Shown: positions 25,740 to 36,681 of the stretch, piece by piece
Layout: every line of letters begins with the position of its first letter
How positions within the stretch are numbered: position 1 is the first letter of the stretch
Assembly: GCF_001280005.1 (NCBI RefSeq)
Contig: NZ_LGDW01000314.1
Location: 1-63,376, forward strand
Origin: Streptomyces sp. NRRL WC-3618
GTDB lineage: Bacteria; Actinomycetota; Actinomycetes; Streptomycetales; Streptomycetaceae
Reading direction: 5' to 3'
Length of the DNA stretch: 63,376 nt
Made by a program: the position numbers and the translations under genes
Notes under the pieces: model-generated
What the model saw: the letters and a program-made list of their open reading frames with translations, nothing else
What the model was told of the DNA's origin: nothing
Database searches by the model: none

Positions 25740-25815
25740 TCGGTCGAACCTCCGCACGTCGTTCCGCATATCGAACATCATCGGCCCGGGAACAGGCCGC
25801 CGAAGGAGACCCGCC

Positions 25816-27291
25816 GTGGACCGCACCCGCAACAGCTCGACCAGTCGACGGACGCTCCTCAAGGCCTGCACGGCCCTGGTCGTCGCCGTGACCGTGCCCG
25901 TCACCGTCGGCACCCCGGCGTTCGCCGCCGTCCCGGCCTCCCCGGCCGTCACCTACACCAACGCGATCGCAGAGCAGCGCGCGGACCCGCACATCTTCAA
26001 GCACACCGACGGCTACTACTACTTCACCGCCACGGTCCCCGCGTACGACCGGATCGTGCTGCGCCGCGCCACCACCATCCAGGGGCTGGCCTCGGCCGCC
26101 GAGACCACCATCTGGACCAAGCACGCCACCGGCACGATGGGCGGCTACATCTGGGCCCCGGAGATCCACTTCATCAACGGCAAGTGGTACGTCTACTTCG
26201 CCGCCGGTGACGCCAACGACGTCTGGCACATCCGCCCCTACGTCCTGGAGTGCGCCGACGCGAACCCGATCACGGGAACCTGGACGGAGAAGGGCCGTAT
26301 CGCCCTGCCGCTGGACACCTTCTCCCTGGACGCGACGACCTTCGCCGTGAACGGCACCCGCTACCTCGCCTGGGCGCAGAACGACCCGGCCGTCGGCCCC
26401 GGCACCAACATCTACCTCGCACAGATGTCCAGTCCGTGGACCATCACCGGCACCCCGGTCATGCTCAGCCGGCCGACCGCCGCGTGGGAGACCGCCGGAG
26501 GTGAGACGGTCAACGAGGGTCCGGCCGTGCTCCAGCGCAATGGCAAGGTCTTCCTGACCTTCTCGGCCAGCGCCACCGACTTCAACTACTGCATGGGCAT
26601 GCTGACCGCGTCCGCCTCGGCCGACCTGCTCAACGTCTCGTCGTGGACCAAGAGCACCGGCCCGGTCTTCGCCACCTTTGCCGCCACCAGCCAGTACGGC
26701 CCCGGGCACAACCAGTTCACGGTCTCCGAGGACGGCAAGTCGGACATCCTCGTCTACCACGACCGCAGCTACAAGAACATCACCGGTTCCCCGCTCAACG
26801 ACCCCAACCGCCGCACCCGCGTGCAGAAGATCTACTGGAACGCCGACGGCACCCCGAACTTCGGCATCCCGGTCTCCGACGGTCTCACCCCGGTCCGCTT
26901 CTCGTCGTTCAACTACCCGGACCGGTACATCCGCCACTGGGAGTACCGGGCGAAGATCGAGGCGAACGTCACCAACCTCGCCGACTCGCAGTTCCGGGTC
27001 GTGACCGGGCTGACCGGCTCCGGGACCGTCTCGCTGGAGTCGGCGAACTTCCCCGGCTACTACCTCCGGCACAAGCACTACGAGCTGTGGGTGGAGAAGA
27101 ACGACGGCACGGCCACCTTCCAGGCCGACGCCTCCTTCACCCAGCGGGCGGGCCTCGCCGACTCGGCCGGGGTGTCCTTCGAGTCGTACAACTTCCCGGG
27201 CCGTTACATCCGGCACTACGACGGCCTGCTGCAACTCCAGCCGCTCAGCACCTCGCTCGACCAGCAGGACGCGACGTACTACGCCGAGTAG
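25816..27291 (+). CDS. Secreted GH43 exo-arabinofuranosidase-like enzyme with CBM42
   Basis: A 491-residue exported protein with a signal starting TSRRTLLKACTALVVAVTVP (Tat-like) and cleaved near AFA. The GH43 propeller has the base in QRADPHIFKHTDGYYYFTAT, an Asp in SLDATTFAVNGTRYLAW and the acid in ETVNEGPAVLQRNGK; this arrangement resembles Streptomyces exo-1,5-alpha-L-arabinofuranosidases. The C-terminal AbfB trefoil has three repeats, FSSFNYPDRYIRHWEYRA, ESANFPGYYLRHKHYEL and FESYNFPGRYIRHYDGLL. GTG 25816 follows AAGGAG; the longer frame to 25711 would read through the promoter. Confidence 0.92.
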   Translation: MDRTRNSSTSRRTLLKACTALVVAVTVPVTVGTPAFAAVPASPAVTYTNAIAEQRADPHIFKHTDGYYYFTATVPAYDRIVLRRATTIQGLASAAETTIWTKHATGTMGGYIWAPEIHFINGKWYVYFAAGDANDVWHIRPYVLECADANPITGTWTEKGRIALPLDTFSLDATTFAVNGTRYLAWAQNDPAVGPGTNIYLAQMSSPWTITGTPVMLSRPTAAWETAGGETVNEGPAVLQRNGKVFLTFSASATDFNYCMGMLTASASADLLNVSSWTKSTGPVFATFAATSQYGPGHNQFTVSEDGKSDILVYHDRSYKNITGSPLNDPNRRTRVQKIYWNADGTPNFGIPVSDGLTPVRFSSFNYPDRYIRHWEYRAKIEANVTNLADSQFRVVTGLTGSGTVSLESANFPGYYLRHKHYELWVEKNDGTATFQADASFTQRAGLADSAGVSFESYNFPGRYIRHYDGLLQLQPLSTSLDQQDATYYAE

Positions 27292-27845
27292 ATCCCACAG
27301 GGGCGCGCGCCTGCGAGGGTCCGCGCGGGGAGGCCAACGGCAACCCGCGCGACCACGGCACCGGCGCCCGGGGCACCCTGCCCTGCGGCAGGGACCGCAG
27401 GCCGCCGCGATCATCGCCGTCGGCGCGTGCGCGGGCGTGCGGCTGAGGCGCAGCAATCCGCGTACGGCCGTCATGGTGACCACAGTGGCGCCCGCGACCG
27501 GGCCCGCCGGGTGGTCGCCCACCAGTCGGGGCTGGTGCGGGCCTGGCCGCCGCAGGAGTCCTGCGCCACGGGACGACAGGGCCACCCATCCGGTGGTGGC
27601 TGGCCGCGCCGACTCGCGTACCGAAGATGACCCGGGCGGGTCCGCCGGTGGCGGGATCGGCGGCACCGCCGGGGGTGTTGGGGGTGTCGCCGGTCCTCGC
27701 CCGCGTCACCAGGCATCGGCGGCACCGCCCGGGGGGATGGCCGGTCCTCCCCCGCTATCACCACCCGTCCCGGCGCCGCCCGACCCGCCGAGTCGTCCGG
27801 GCGCAGCCACCCCCACCGGAGTCGGCGGCCTCGCCCGCCTGTTCC
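27292..27845. other. Spacer with an imperfect direct repeat, no gene seen
   Basis: About 550 bases between convergent genes. ATCGGCGGCACCGCC occurs at 27656-27670 and 27715-27729, each followed by GCCGGTCCTC (27689 and 27740), giving an imperfect duplication. Frames here lack family resemblance and ribosome sites. Decayed sequence is possible. Confidence 0.6.
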
Positions 27846-29078
27846 TCAGTCGCCGACTGTCGTCGGCTGTACCGTCTCGTCCGTCGGGGCCGTGGCCGGG
27901 GGATCGGGGCGGGCGCGCTCGGCTCGCCATGTGCCGGCCCGGGCCGCCAGGGGCTCGGTCCAGCGGGCGGTGAGGGGGCCGGCGACGACCAGGATCAGGA
28001 CGTACGCCGTGGCCAGCGGGCCGAGGTCGGGCTCGATGCCCGCGGTGACCGCGAGGCCCGCGATCACGATGGAGAACTCGCCGCGCGCGACCAGCGCGCC
28101 GCCCGCGCGCCAGCGGCCCTTGACCGAGATCCCGGCGCGGCCGGCCGCCCAGTATCCGGTGGCGATCTTCGTGCCCGCCGTGACGACGGCCAGGGCGAGG
28201 GCCGGCAGCAGTACGGGCGGGATGCTGGCCGGGTCGGTGTGCAGCCCGAAGAAGACGAAGAAGATGGCCGCGAACAGGTCCCGGAGCGGACTGAGCAGCG
28301 TGTGTGCCCCCTCAGCGACCTCCCCCGACAGTGCGATCCCGACGAGGAACGCCCCTACGGCGGCGGACACCTGGAGCTCCTGGGCGATGCCCGCGACGAG
28401 GATGGTCAGCCCGAGGACGACCAGCAGCAGCTTCTCGGGGTCGTCGCTGGAGACGAAGCGGGAGATGACCCGGCCGAAGCGGACGGCGATGAACAGGACC
28501 AGTCCGGCGGCGCCCAGCGCGATCGCCAGGGTGACACTGCCGGCGGCGAGGGAGACACCGGCCACCAGCGCGGTGACGATGGGCAGGTAGACCGCCATCG
28601 CCAGGTCCTCCAGGACCAGGATGCTGAGGATCACCGGGGTCTCCCGGTTGCCGACCCGGCCCAGGTCGCCCAGCACCTTCGCGATGACACCGGAGGACGA
28701 GATCCAGGTGACCCCGGCGAGCACGACGGCGGCGACCGGGCCCCAGCCGAGCAGCAGCGCGGCGGCGGCGCCGGGCAGCGCGTTCAGGGTGAAGTCCACC
28801 AGGCCGGCCGGGTAGTGGGACTTGAGGTTGGAGACGAGATCGCTGGCCGTGTACTCCAGCCCGAGCATCAACAGCAGCAGGATGACGCCGATCTCGGCAC
28901 CGGTGGCGATGAACTCCCCGCTGGCGCCGAGCGGCAGCAGCCCGCCTTCGCCGAAGGCGAGACCGGCGAGCAGATAGAGGGGTATCGGGGAGAAGCTGAG
29001 CCGGGCGGCCATCCGGCCGAGCAGCCCGAGCGCGAGGATGATGGCGCCGAACTCGATCAGCAGAACCTGGGAGTGCAT
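27846..29078 (-). CDS. Cation:proton antiporter (CPA2, KhtU-like)
   Basis: A 410-residue membrane protein with about 12 helices, starting VLLIEFGAIILALGLLGRMA and containing the CPA2 features GAEIGVILLLLMLGLEYTAS, TWISSSGVIAKVLGDLGRVG and the ion-binding region VLSILVLEDLAMAVYLP. A cytoplasmic TrkA-N domain, found in Kef systems, is absent. A small regulatory subunit of the KhtT type is encoded seven bases upstream, so the pair is probably a K+/NH4+ efflux antiporter with separate gating subunit. The C-terminal tail is short and Pro/Thr-rich. Confidence 0.9.
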   Translation of the reverse strand: MHSQVLLIEFGAIILALGLLGRMAARLSFSPIPLYLLAGLAFGEGGLLPLGASGEFIATGAEIGVILLLLMLGLEYTASDLVSNLKSHYPAGLVDFTLNALPGAAAALLLGWGPVAAVVLAGVTWISSSGVIAKVLGDLGRVGNRETPVILSILVLEDLAMAVYLPIVTALVAGVSLAAGSVTLAIALGAAGLVLFIAVRFGRVISRFVSSDDPEKLLLVVLGLTILVAGIAQELQVSAAVGAFLVGIALSGEVAEGAHTLLSPLRDLFAAIFFVFFGLHTDPASIPPVLLPALALAVVTAGTKIATGYWAAGRAGISVKGRWRAGGALVARGEFSIVIAGLAVTAGIEPDLGPLATAYVLILVVAGPLTARWTEPLAARAGTWRAERARPDPPATAPTDETVQPTTVGD

Positions 29079-29085
29079 GGTGGTG

Positions 29086-29571
29086 TCACTCCCGTCCGAG
29101 TATCGCCGCGGCGGCGTCGACGCCCTCGCGGGTGCCGATCACGATGACGACGTCCCCGCCGGCCAGCCGGAACGCGGGCGTCGGGGACGGTATCGCCTCG
29201 GCCCGCCGCAGCACGGCGACCACGGACGCGCCGGTCTCCGTGCGCATCCGCGTCTCCCCGAGCACCCGTCCGTTCCAGCGCGAACCGGCGGCCACCTCCA
29301 CGCGCTCCGCCACCAGCCCGAGCGCGGTGGTGGACAGCAGACTGGGGCTGTGGTGCGAGGGACTCAGCGCGTCGACCAGCGAAGCGGCCTCGGGCGCGGT
29401 CAGCCGCAGCGACTGGGCGCACGAGTCCGGATCGTCTTCCCGGTACAGGCTCAGGGTACGGCCGCCGTCGCGGTGGGCCACGACCGACAGATGCCGGTGC
29501 TCACGGGTGATCAGGTCGTACTGAACCCCGATGCCCGGCAGCGGGGTCGCCCGCAGGCGTGGCGCAGACAC
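29086..29571 (-). CDS. Antiporter regulatory subunit (KhtT-like, TrkA-C domain)
   Basis: A 161-residue cytoplasmic protein. The N-terminal domain (PLPGIGVQYDLITREHRHLS, then VVAHRDGGRTLSLYRED) is that of KhtT subunits, and the C-terminal RCK-C/TrkA-C domain reads GLVAERVEVAAGSRWNGRVL to GGDVVIVIGTREGVDAAAAI. KhtT controls the partner antiporter in response to pH and cyclic di-AMP in Bacillus; whether this one does is unknown. GTG 29571 has AAGGAG upstream. The antiporter gene starts seven bases after its stop, so the two form an operon. Confidence 0.9.
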   Translation of the reverse strand: MSAPRLRATPLPGIGVQYDLITREHRHLSVVAHRDGGRTLSLYREDDPDSCAQSLRLTAPEAASLVDALSPSHHSPSLLSTTALGLVAERVEVAAGSRWNGRVLGETRMRTETGASVVAVLRRAEAIPSPTPAFRLAGGDVVIVIGTREGVDAAAAILGRE

Positions 29572-29624
29572 GTTGGATCTCCTTGCTGGTCGGTTGCGTC
29601 GCTCGTTCGACCCCGGCCGGGGTC

Positions 29625-30155
29625 TCACATCCCCGTGGCCCCGTCGACGAGTTCACGCAGGAGGTCGGCGTGGCCGTTGTGGCGGGCGTACTCCTCGATC
29701 ATGTGCACCATGATCCAGCGCAGCGAGAGCCGCTGCATGCCGGCCAGGGCCGCCTCCCTCTCCGACAGCCGCCCGGACTCGTCCAGCGAGGCCGCCGCGG
29801 CGACGATCTCCCGGCTCCGCCCGATCTCCGCGCGCCAGACGGCGAGCGCCTCGTCGAGACCGCGTTCGGGGACGAGGGTGAAACCGTCGCCCTTCCCCTC
29901 CTGGTGGACGAGGGGCACGTCCAGGCCGGCGAACACCCGCTGGAACCAGTTCCGTTCGACCTCGGCCAGGTGCTGGACGAGTCCGAGCAGCGTCATCTCC
30001 GAGGGCGTCGCCGAGGCGAGGCGCGCCTGCCGGTCGTCGAGGCCCTGGCACTTGAGGGCGAGTGTGGCGCGGTGGAAGTCGAGCCAGGCGCTCAGCATGG
30101 CGCGTTCGTCGGCGTGCGCGGGAGGTATGAGGCGGCCGTCCGGTGTAGTCGACAT
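29625..30155 (-). CDS. DinB-family (DUF664) protein
   Basis: A 176-residue four-helix-bundle protein with the metal-site histidines at the usual places: [20 protein letters not shown] and [20 protein letters not shown] with LRELVDG. The [14 protein letters not shown] ending is diagnostic of the actinobacterial DUF664 group, related to mycothiol-dependent maleylpyruvate isomerase and to thiol S-transferases. A role in thiol chemistry or detoxification is likely. ATG 30155 has GAGG upstream; GTG 30164 would add three residues. Confidence 0.9.
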   Translation of the reverse strand: MSTTPDGRLIPPAHADERAMLSAWLDFHRATLALKCQGLDDRQARLASATPSEMTLLGLVQHLAEVERNWFQRVFAGLDVPLVHQEGKGDGFTLVPERGLDEALAVWRAEIGRSREIVAAAASLDESGRLSEREAALAGMQRLSLRWIMVHMIEEYARHNGHADLLRELVDGATGM

Positions 30156-30262
30156 GTTCTGCACCCTCGCACAGGTGCCCGCTCGGCCGCGAGGAATACC
30201 GGCGGCTGGGAGATCGCTGACAGATCACTGACAGAACACACCCGAGGACGTCCGGAGCCGTC

Positions 30263-31306
30263 ATGCCGAACCCAGCAGATCAGGTGGAGCGGTCACCGCG
30301 ATCCGGTCCGGGGTCGGTGCTGTCCGCGACCCGGTTCTCCGTCCTCGACCGGTCCCGTACCCGGGAAGGCCACCCGGACGCCGAGGCCCTGCGGGACACG
30401 GTCGCGCTGGCCCGGGAGGCGGAACGGCTCGGCTACCACCGGTTCTGGGTCTCCGAGCACCACGGTGTGCCCGGCGTCGCCGGCTCCGCGCCCACCGTGC
30501 TGGCGGCGGCCGTGGCAGCCGCGACGAGCACGATCCGGGTCGGCACCGGCGGCGTCATGCTGCCCAATCACCGACCCCTGGTCGTGGCCGAGCAGTTCGG
30601 CGTCCTGGAGTCCCTGTTCCCGGGCCGGATCGACATGGGGCTCGGCCGCTCGGTCGGCTTCACGGACGGGGTACGCCGGGCGCTGGGCCGCGACAAGGAC
30701 GTGGCCGACGACTTCTCGGCCCAACTCGACGATCTGCTCGGCTGGTTCGATGGCACCTCCTCGACGGGGGTGCACGCCCGTCCCGCCGAGGGGATCGCCG
30801 TACCGCCCTTCGTGCTCGCCATGGGTGAGGGCGCCGCGATCGCCGCCCGGGCGGGCCTGCCGATGGTGATCGGCGACCTGCGCGGCCGGGAGCGGATGCT
30901 GCGCGCCATCGACACCTACCGTGCCGGTTTCCGTCCCTCGGCCCGGGCGGACGAGCCGTACGTCGTCATCTCGGGGACGGTCGCGGTGGCCGCCACCGCC
31001 GAGGAGGCCCGACGGCTCCTGGTCCCCGAGGCCTGGTCGATGGCGTACTCCCGCACCCACGGCACCTTCCCGCCGCTGCCGCCCGCCGAACAGGTCGAGT
31101 CCCGCACGATGACCGCCAAGGAGCGCGGCTTCTACGAGTCGGGGCTTGTGGGCCAGCTCGCCGGTACGGCTGACGAGGTGGCCGACGAGTTGGAGACGGT
31201 GCTGAAGGAGACGGGCGCGCAGGAGGTCCTGGTCACGACGAGCACGTTCGACCGGGACGCCCTGCTGGACTCCTACCGACGGCTGGCGGCACTGTTCCGG
31301 AGGTGA
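30263..31306 (+). CDS. LLM-class flavin-dependent oxidoreductase
   Basis: A 347-residue alkanal monooxygenase-fold enzyme of the group-1 MsnO8-like type. Typical motifs are LSATRFSVLDRSRTREGHPD, ERLGYHRFWVSEHHGVPGVA, TSTIRVGTGGVMLPNHRPLV with AEQFGVLESLFPGRIDMGLG. FMN is the probable cofactor; the substrate is unknown. It starts at ATG 30263. Its last 34 bases overlap the 3' end of the oppositely oriented olsA-like gene because that gene reads through a repeat. Confidence 0.92.
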   Translation: MPNPADQVERSPRSGPGSVLSATRFSVLDRSRTREGHPDAEALRDTVALAREAERLGYHRFWVSEHHGVPGVAGSAPTVLAAAVAAATSTIRVGTGGVMLPNHRPLVVAEQFGVLESLFPGRIDMGLGRSVGFTDGVRRALGRDKDVADDFSAQLDDLLGWFDGTSSTGVHARPAEGIAVPPFVLAMGEGAAIAARAGLPMVIGDLRGRERMLRAIDTYRAGFRPSARADEPYVVISGTVAVAATAEEARRLLVPEAWSMAYSRTHGTFPPLPPAEQVESRTMTAKERGFYESGLVGQLAGTADEVADELETVLKETGAQEVLVTTSTFDRDALLDSYRRLAALFRR

Positions 31307-32187
31307 CCGGCCGGCCAGAAGCTGAGGTGGCGCAGCCGGCCTCTGCTTCTGGGGGCGCGGGGAACTGCGCGACCGGCCACAACGAACCCGCACCCGCCCA
31401 CAACCGGATGCGGACCCACCGGCGGCAGCTGTGCCGCCAGGGCCAGGGACCGCCGGTCCGGGTGGCTGCCCGCTGCTATGGGGTCCCGTACCTCGACCTC
31501 CGCGATCAGGCCGCGGGACGACACCACCCGCCACACCGACGTGAGCAGGGAGTCCTCGCCGACGAAGGCGGGCGCCGTGCTGGACGCGCCCCCGCTGAGC
31601 CGGTAGTGCAGACGCACCGGCTGGACGGGGACCCCGGCGTCCAGCGCGGCCTGGAACACCGCCCGGCGGAAGTGGCCCTGGGCCTTGCCGCACCAGGTGC
31701 TGCCCTCGGGGAAGGCGACGACCGCCGTACCCTCACGCAGTGCGCCGGCGATCTTGGCGACGGTCTGCGGCAGCGCCCGCAGCCGGTCGCGTTCGATGAA
31801 CAGCGCGCCGCTGGACGCGGTCAGCGGGCCCGCCACCGGCCACTGCCGGATCTCGGCCTTGGCGAGCATCCTGGCCGGTCGTACGGCGGCCAGCAGCGGG
31901 ATGTCCAGCCACGAGATGTGGTTGGCGACCAGCAGGACGCCCCCGGTGGGGGCGGCGGGGCCGGTCACCTGGAGCCGGACACCCGCCGCCCGCACGATGG
32001 TGCGGGCCCAGCGCCGTACCCACCGGGCAGGGATCCTCCTGCCGAGCGGGCACAGCGAGATCCCGGCGACCAGGACGACCAGGACGGTCAGCAGGCGCAG
32101 GACGGCCACGGGCAGGGCCGTCGTGGCACCCGACGTCTCCACGCACGCCCTCGGGGTGCAGGGCGCGCTGGGCAGCCAGACGCTCAT
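31273..32187 (-). CDS. olsA: Lyso-ornithine lipid O-acyltransferase-like (PlsC family)
   Basis: A 304-residue membrane acyltransferase. A hydrophobic N-terminal segment (LPVAVLRLLTVLVVLVAGIS) precedes motif I NHISWLDIPLL (HxxxxD), then SGALFIERDRL and motif III VVAFPEGSTWCGKAQGHF. The start overlaps the stop of the upstream GNAT gene (ATGA), a pairing typical of ornithine-lipid synthesis, so it probably acylates the lyso-lipid. The last 43 residues (VVGGCGFVVAGRAVPRAP and on) come from a dispersed repeat and spacer rather than the family, and the stop lies inside the neighbouring convergent gene. Confidence 0.85.
   Translation of the reverse strand: MSVWLPSAPCTPRACVETSGATTALPVAVLRLLTVLVVLVAGISLCPLGRRIPARWVRRWARTIVRAAGVRLQVTGPAAPTGGVLLVANHISWLDIPLLAAVRPARMLAKAEIRQWPVAGPLTASSGALFIERDRLRALPQTVAKIAGALREGTAVVAFPEGSTWCGKAQGHFRRAVFQAALDAGVPVQPVRLHYRLSGGASSTAPAFVGEDSLLTSVWRVVSSRGLIAEVEVRDPIAAGSHPDRRSLALAAQLPPVGPHPVVGGCGFVVAGRAVPRAPRSRGRLRHLSFWPAGHLRNSAASRR
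31351..31404 (+). repeat. Dispersed intergenic repeat, copy 2, read as coding
   Basis: GGGGGCGCGGGGAACTGCGC then GACCGGCCACAACGAACCCG matches copy 1 at 6519. On the minus strand it encodes GCGFVVAGRAVPRAP at the end of the olsA-like protein. Confidence 0.85.
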
Positions 32188-32960
32188 CAGGCCGGGACGA
32201 GGGAGAGGAAGTGCCGCAGATAGCGCTGGTTGATCCGGCGCATCGACAGCAGCACGTACATGTCGGCGACCCCGAAGTCCGGGTCGTGGGCGGGCTCCCC
32301 GCACACCCAGGCGCCGAGCCGGACGTAGCCGCGCAGCAGCGGGGGAAGTTCGGTGCGGCCGGCCGGACGGGTCACGCCGTCGGCGGACCAGGGCAGCAGC
32401 GGGCGTACCCGGAACTCCTCCGGGGCCAGGTTCTTCTCCCGTACGCGGTCCCAGGTGCCGGCGGCGAGTGTGCCGCCGTCGGAGAGCGGTATGGAGCAGC
32501 AGCCGGCCAGCCATTCGTGGCCGCGGTCGACCATGTAGCGCGCGATCCCGGCCCAGATGAGGCCGATGACGGCGCCGTCCCGGTGCTCGGGGTGGACGCA
32601 GGAGCGGCCGACCTCGACGAGTCCGGGGCGGATCGCGTCGAGCCGGGTGATGTCGAACTCGCCCTCGGAGTACAGGCGTCCGGCCATCGCGGCCCGTTCC
32701 GGGGGCAGCAGTCGGTAGGTGCCGACGACCTGACCGGTGAGCGTGTCGCGGACGAGCAGGTGGTCGCAGTAGGCGTCGAAGGGGTCGATGTCGAGGCCGG
32801 GCTGCGGGGACGACAGCAGGGCGCCGAGCTCACCGGCGAAGACGTCGTGCCGCAGCCGCTGCGCGGCTCGTACGTCGTCCTCGTCGCGGGCGAGGGTGAC
32901 GGTGTAGCGGCTGGGTGTGGCGGGGAGCGGGGGACGTTCGATGGTGGAAACGCCGGTCAT
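32187..32960 (-). CDS. olsB: L-ornithine N-alpha-acyltransferase-like (OlsB, GNAT fold)
   Basis: A 257-residue acyltransferase of the OlsB/hemolysin-like group. It shows SRYTVTLARDEDDVRAAQRL, then RHDVFAGELG, DHLLVRDTLTGQVVGTYRLL and VEVGRSCVHPEHRDGAVIGL with IWAGIARYMVDRGHEWLAGC. OlsB attaches a 3-hydroxyacyl chain to ornithine, the first step of ornithine lipid synthesis; the second-step acyltransferase is encoded directly downstream. Ornithine lipids are known in Streptomyces. ATG 32960 is the usual family start. Confidence 0.87.
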   Translation of the reverse strand: MTGVSTIERPPLPATPSRYTVTLARDEDDVRAAQRLRHDVFAGELGALLSSPQPGLDIDPFDAYCDHLLVRDTLTGQVVGTYRLLPPERAAMAGRLYSEGEFDITRLDAIRPGLVEVGRSCVHPEHRDGAVIGLIWAGIARYMVDRGHEWLAGCCSIPLSDGGTLAAGTWDRVREKNLAPEEFRVRPLLPWSADGVTRPAGRTELPPLLRGYVRLGAWVCGEPAHDPDFGVADMYVLLSMRRINQRYLRHFLSLVPA

Positions 32961-33112
32961 GGCTCTCTCCTGGTCACGGGCCGGGGACGGCGAAGCGGCG
33001 AGCTGGCCGGTCCCGTTACGTCCGGCCGTATCAGTTCTTCCGACCGTGGCTGTCCGGCGCGTGACTCTCGCGGAGAGTGCGGATGTGGGCTTGTTGAATG
33101 CCAGGGGTGCTT

Positions 33113-33148
33113 GGCGGGACCGGGGTCGAGCACCACTCCGGTCCCGCC
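33113..33148. terminator. Terminator of the succinate dehydrogenase operon
   Basis: GGCGGGACCGGGGT pairs with ACTCCGGTCCCGCC (one mismatch) across an 8-base loop, about 30 bases after the sdhB-like stop. Confidence 0.75.
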
Positions 33149-33179
33149 CGTCCGCACCTTGTCGGCGAACGTCTTGGGG

Positions 33180-33925
33180 TCAGCGTCCGGACACTTTGCG
33201 CGTCGCCCGCAGCCACTCCCTGTTCATCCCGGTGATGGAGACGAGGGGGATCCCCTTCGGGCAGGCGGTGGCGCACTCCCCGGCGAGGGTGCAGCCGCCG
33301 AAGCCCTCCTCGTCCATCTGGGCGACCATGTCGAGGACCCGGGTCTCCCGCTCGGGTGCCCCCTGCGGCAGCACGTTCAGGTGGTTGACCTTGGCGGAGG
33401 TGAAGAGCATCGCCGCGCCGTTCGGGCAGGCGGCCACGCAGGCCCCGCAGCCGATGCACTCGGCGTGCTCGAAGGCGAAGTCGGCGTCCGGTTTGGGTAC
33501 GGGGGTGGTGTGGGCCTCAGGGGCGGCGCCGGTCGGGGCGGTGACATAGCCGCCGGCCTGGATGATCCGGTCGAGGGCCGACCGGTCCACGACGAGGTCC
33601 TTCACCACCGGGAAGGCGGCGGCGCGCCACGGTTCGACGTCGATGGTGTCGCCGTCCGTGAAGGACCGCATGTGGAGCTGGCAGGTGGTGGTGCGCTCGG
33701 GCCCGTGCGCGTCGCCGTTGATGACGAGTGAGCAGGCGCCGCAGATGCCCTCGCGGCAGTCGTGGTCGAAGGCGATCGGGTCGTCGCCCTTGAGGATGAG
33801 TTCCTCGTTGAGGGTGTCGAGCATCTCCAGGAAGGACATGTCGGCCGAGATGCCGTCCACCTCGTACGTGGACATGGCGCCGGCGGCGGCGGCGGCGCGC
33901 TGCCGCCAGACGCGCAGGGTCAGTT

Positions 33926-33929
<4 letters not shown>
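33180..33929 (-). CDS. sdhB: Succinate dehydrogenase/fumarate reductase iron-sulfur subunit
   Basis: A 249-residue electron-transfer subunit. The [2Fe-2S] ligands are in [20 protein letters not shown], and the [4Fe-4S] and [3Fe-4S] ligands in [14 protein letters not shown] and the C-terminal [11 protein letters not shown]. It overlaps the flavoprotein gene by four bases (ATGA). Together with the neighbouring flavoprotein and five-helix cytochrome b, it forms a complete type B complex of the quinol:fumarate reductase / menaquinone-dependent succinate dehydrogenase kind. Confidence 0.95.
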
Positions 33930-35878
<1,949 letters not shown>

Positions 35879-35879
35879 T

Positions 35880-36587
35880 TCAGTTCACCACTCCGGTCAT
35901 GACGCCCACGGGCACGGCGAGGAAGCCGGCCGTGAGCAGCAGCGCGAGGACATTGGCGACGGTTCTGAGGGCGCGGTCGCGGGTGCGGCTGCCGACGCCG
36001 AGGGTCTGGGCGGCGCTCCAGAAGCCGTGCCGGATGTGCAGGCCGAGGGCGAGCATCGCGACGATGTAGATGACGTTGCCGTACCAGGTGGAGAAGGTGT
36101 CGACGACGTTCTGGTAGGGGTGGCCCGGCTGGAAGCCGCCCGAGTGGACGGTGCCGGTGGTCAGGTCGAGGAGGTGCCAGACGATGAAGAGGCCGAGGAT
36201 GATCCCGCCCCAGCGCATGGTGCGCGTCGCGTAGCTCGTCCGCGCCTTCCGGTGCGCGTACTTGCTGGGCCGGGCCCTCAGGTCGCGGTGGCTGAGCTGG
36301 TAGGCGGAGGTGGCGTGGGCGACGACGGCCGCCACGAGGACGATCCGGACGAGCCAGAGCGTCCACTCGTCGTGCATGAAGGGCTCACCGACCGTGCGCA
36401 GCCAGTGGGCGTAGTGGTTGAACTCGCCGGGTCCGAAGAAGATCTTCAGGTTGCCGATCATGTGGACGACGAGATACAGCAGCATGATCAGGCCGCTCAC
36501 GGCCATCACGGTCTTCTTGCCGACGGAGCTGTCCCACACGGTGCGTGCCATGGACGGCCGTCGGTCCGTCCGCGTTGCCAGAGCCAT
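35880..36587 (-). CDS. sdhC: Succinate dehydrogenase cytochrome b subunit (type B, diheme)
   Basis: A 235-residue membrane anchor with five hydrophobic helices: [20 protein letters not shown] with [69 protein letters not shown] and [20 protein letters not shown]. Histidines in helices I, II, IV and V are the haem ligands expected in the diheme family. First gene of the sdhC-sdhA-sdhB operon, divergent from a LysR regulator with a palindromic site between them. ATG 36587 or the internal ATG ([13 protein letters not shown]) at 36551 could start it. Confidence 0.93.
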   Translation of the reverse strand: MALATRTDRRPSMARTVWDSSVGKKTVMAVSGLIMLLYLVVHMIGNLKIFFGPGEFNHYAHWLRTVGEPFMHDEWTLWLVRIVLVAAVVAHATSAYQLSHRDLRARPSKYAHRKARTSYATRTMRWGGIILGLFIVWHLLDLTTGTVHSGGFQPGHPYQNVVDTFSTWYGNVIYIVAMLALGLHIRHGFWSAAQTLGVGSRTRDRALRTVANVLALLLTAGFLAVPVGVMTGVVN

Positions 36588-36643
36588 GGGTCAGACGCTA
36601 GGCCGCGGGATGCTCATCGGTCCAAGACATGGTCCGGCTCGTT

Positions 36644-36664
36644 TCCATAGGCAGAGCCTATGGA
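36644..36664. promoter_or_regulatory. Palindromic LysR-type operator
   Basis: TCCATAGGC-AGA-GCCTATGGA is a perfect 9-3-9 palindrome that contains the T-N11-A signature of LysR sites. It lies 17 bases before the LysR start and 57 bases from the sdhC start. Confidence 0.85.
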
Positions 36665-36681
36665 GGTCGTATCCTGGGCGT

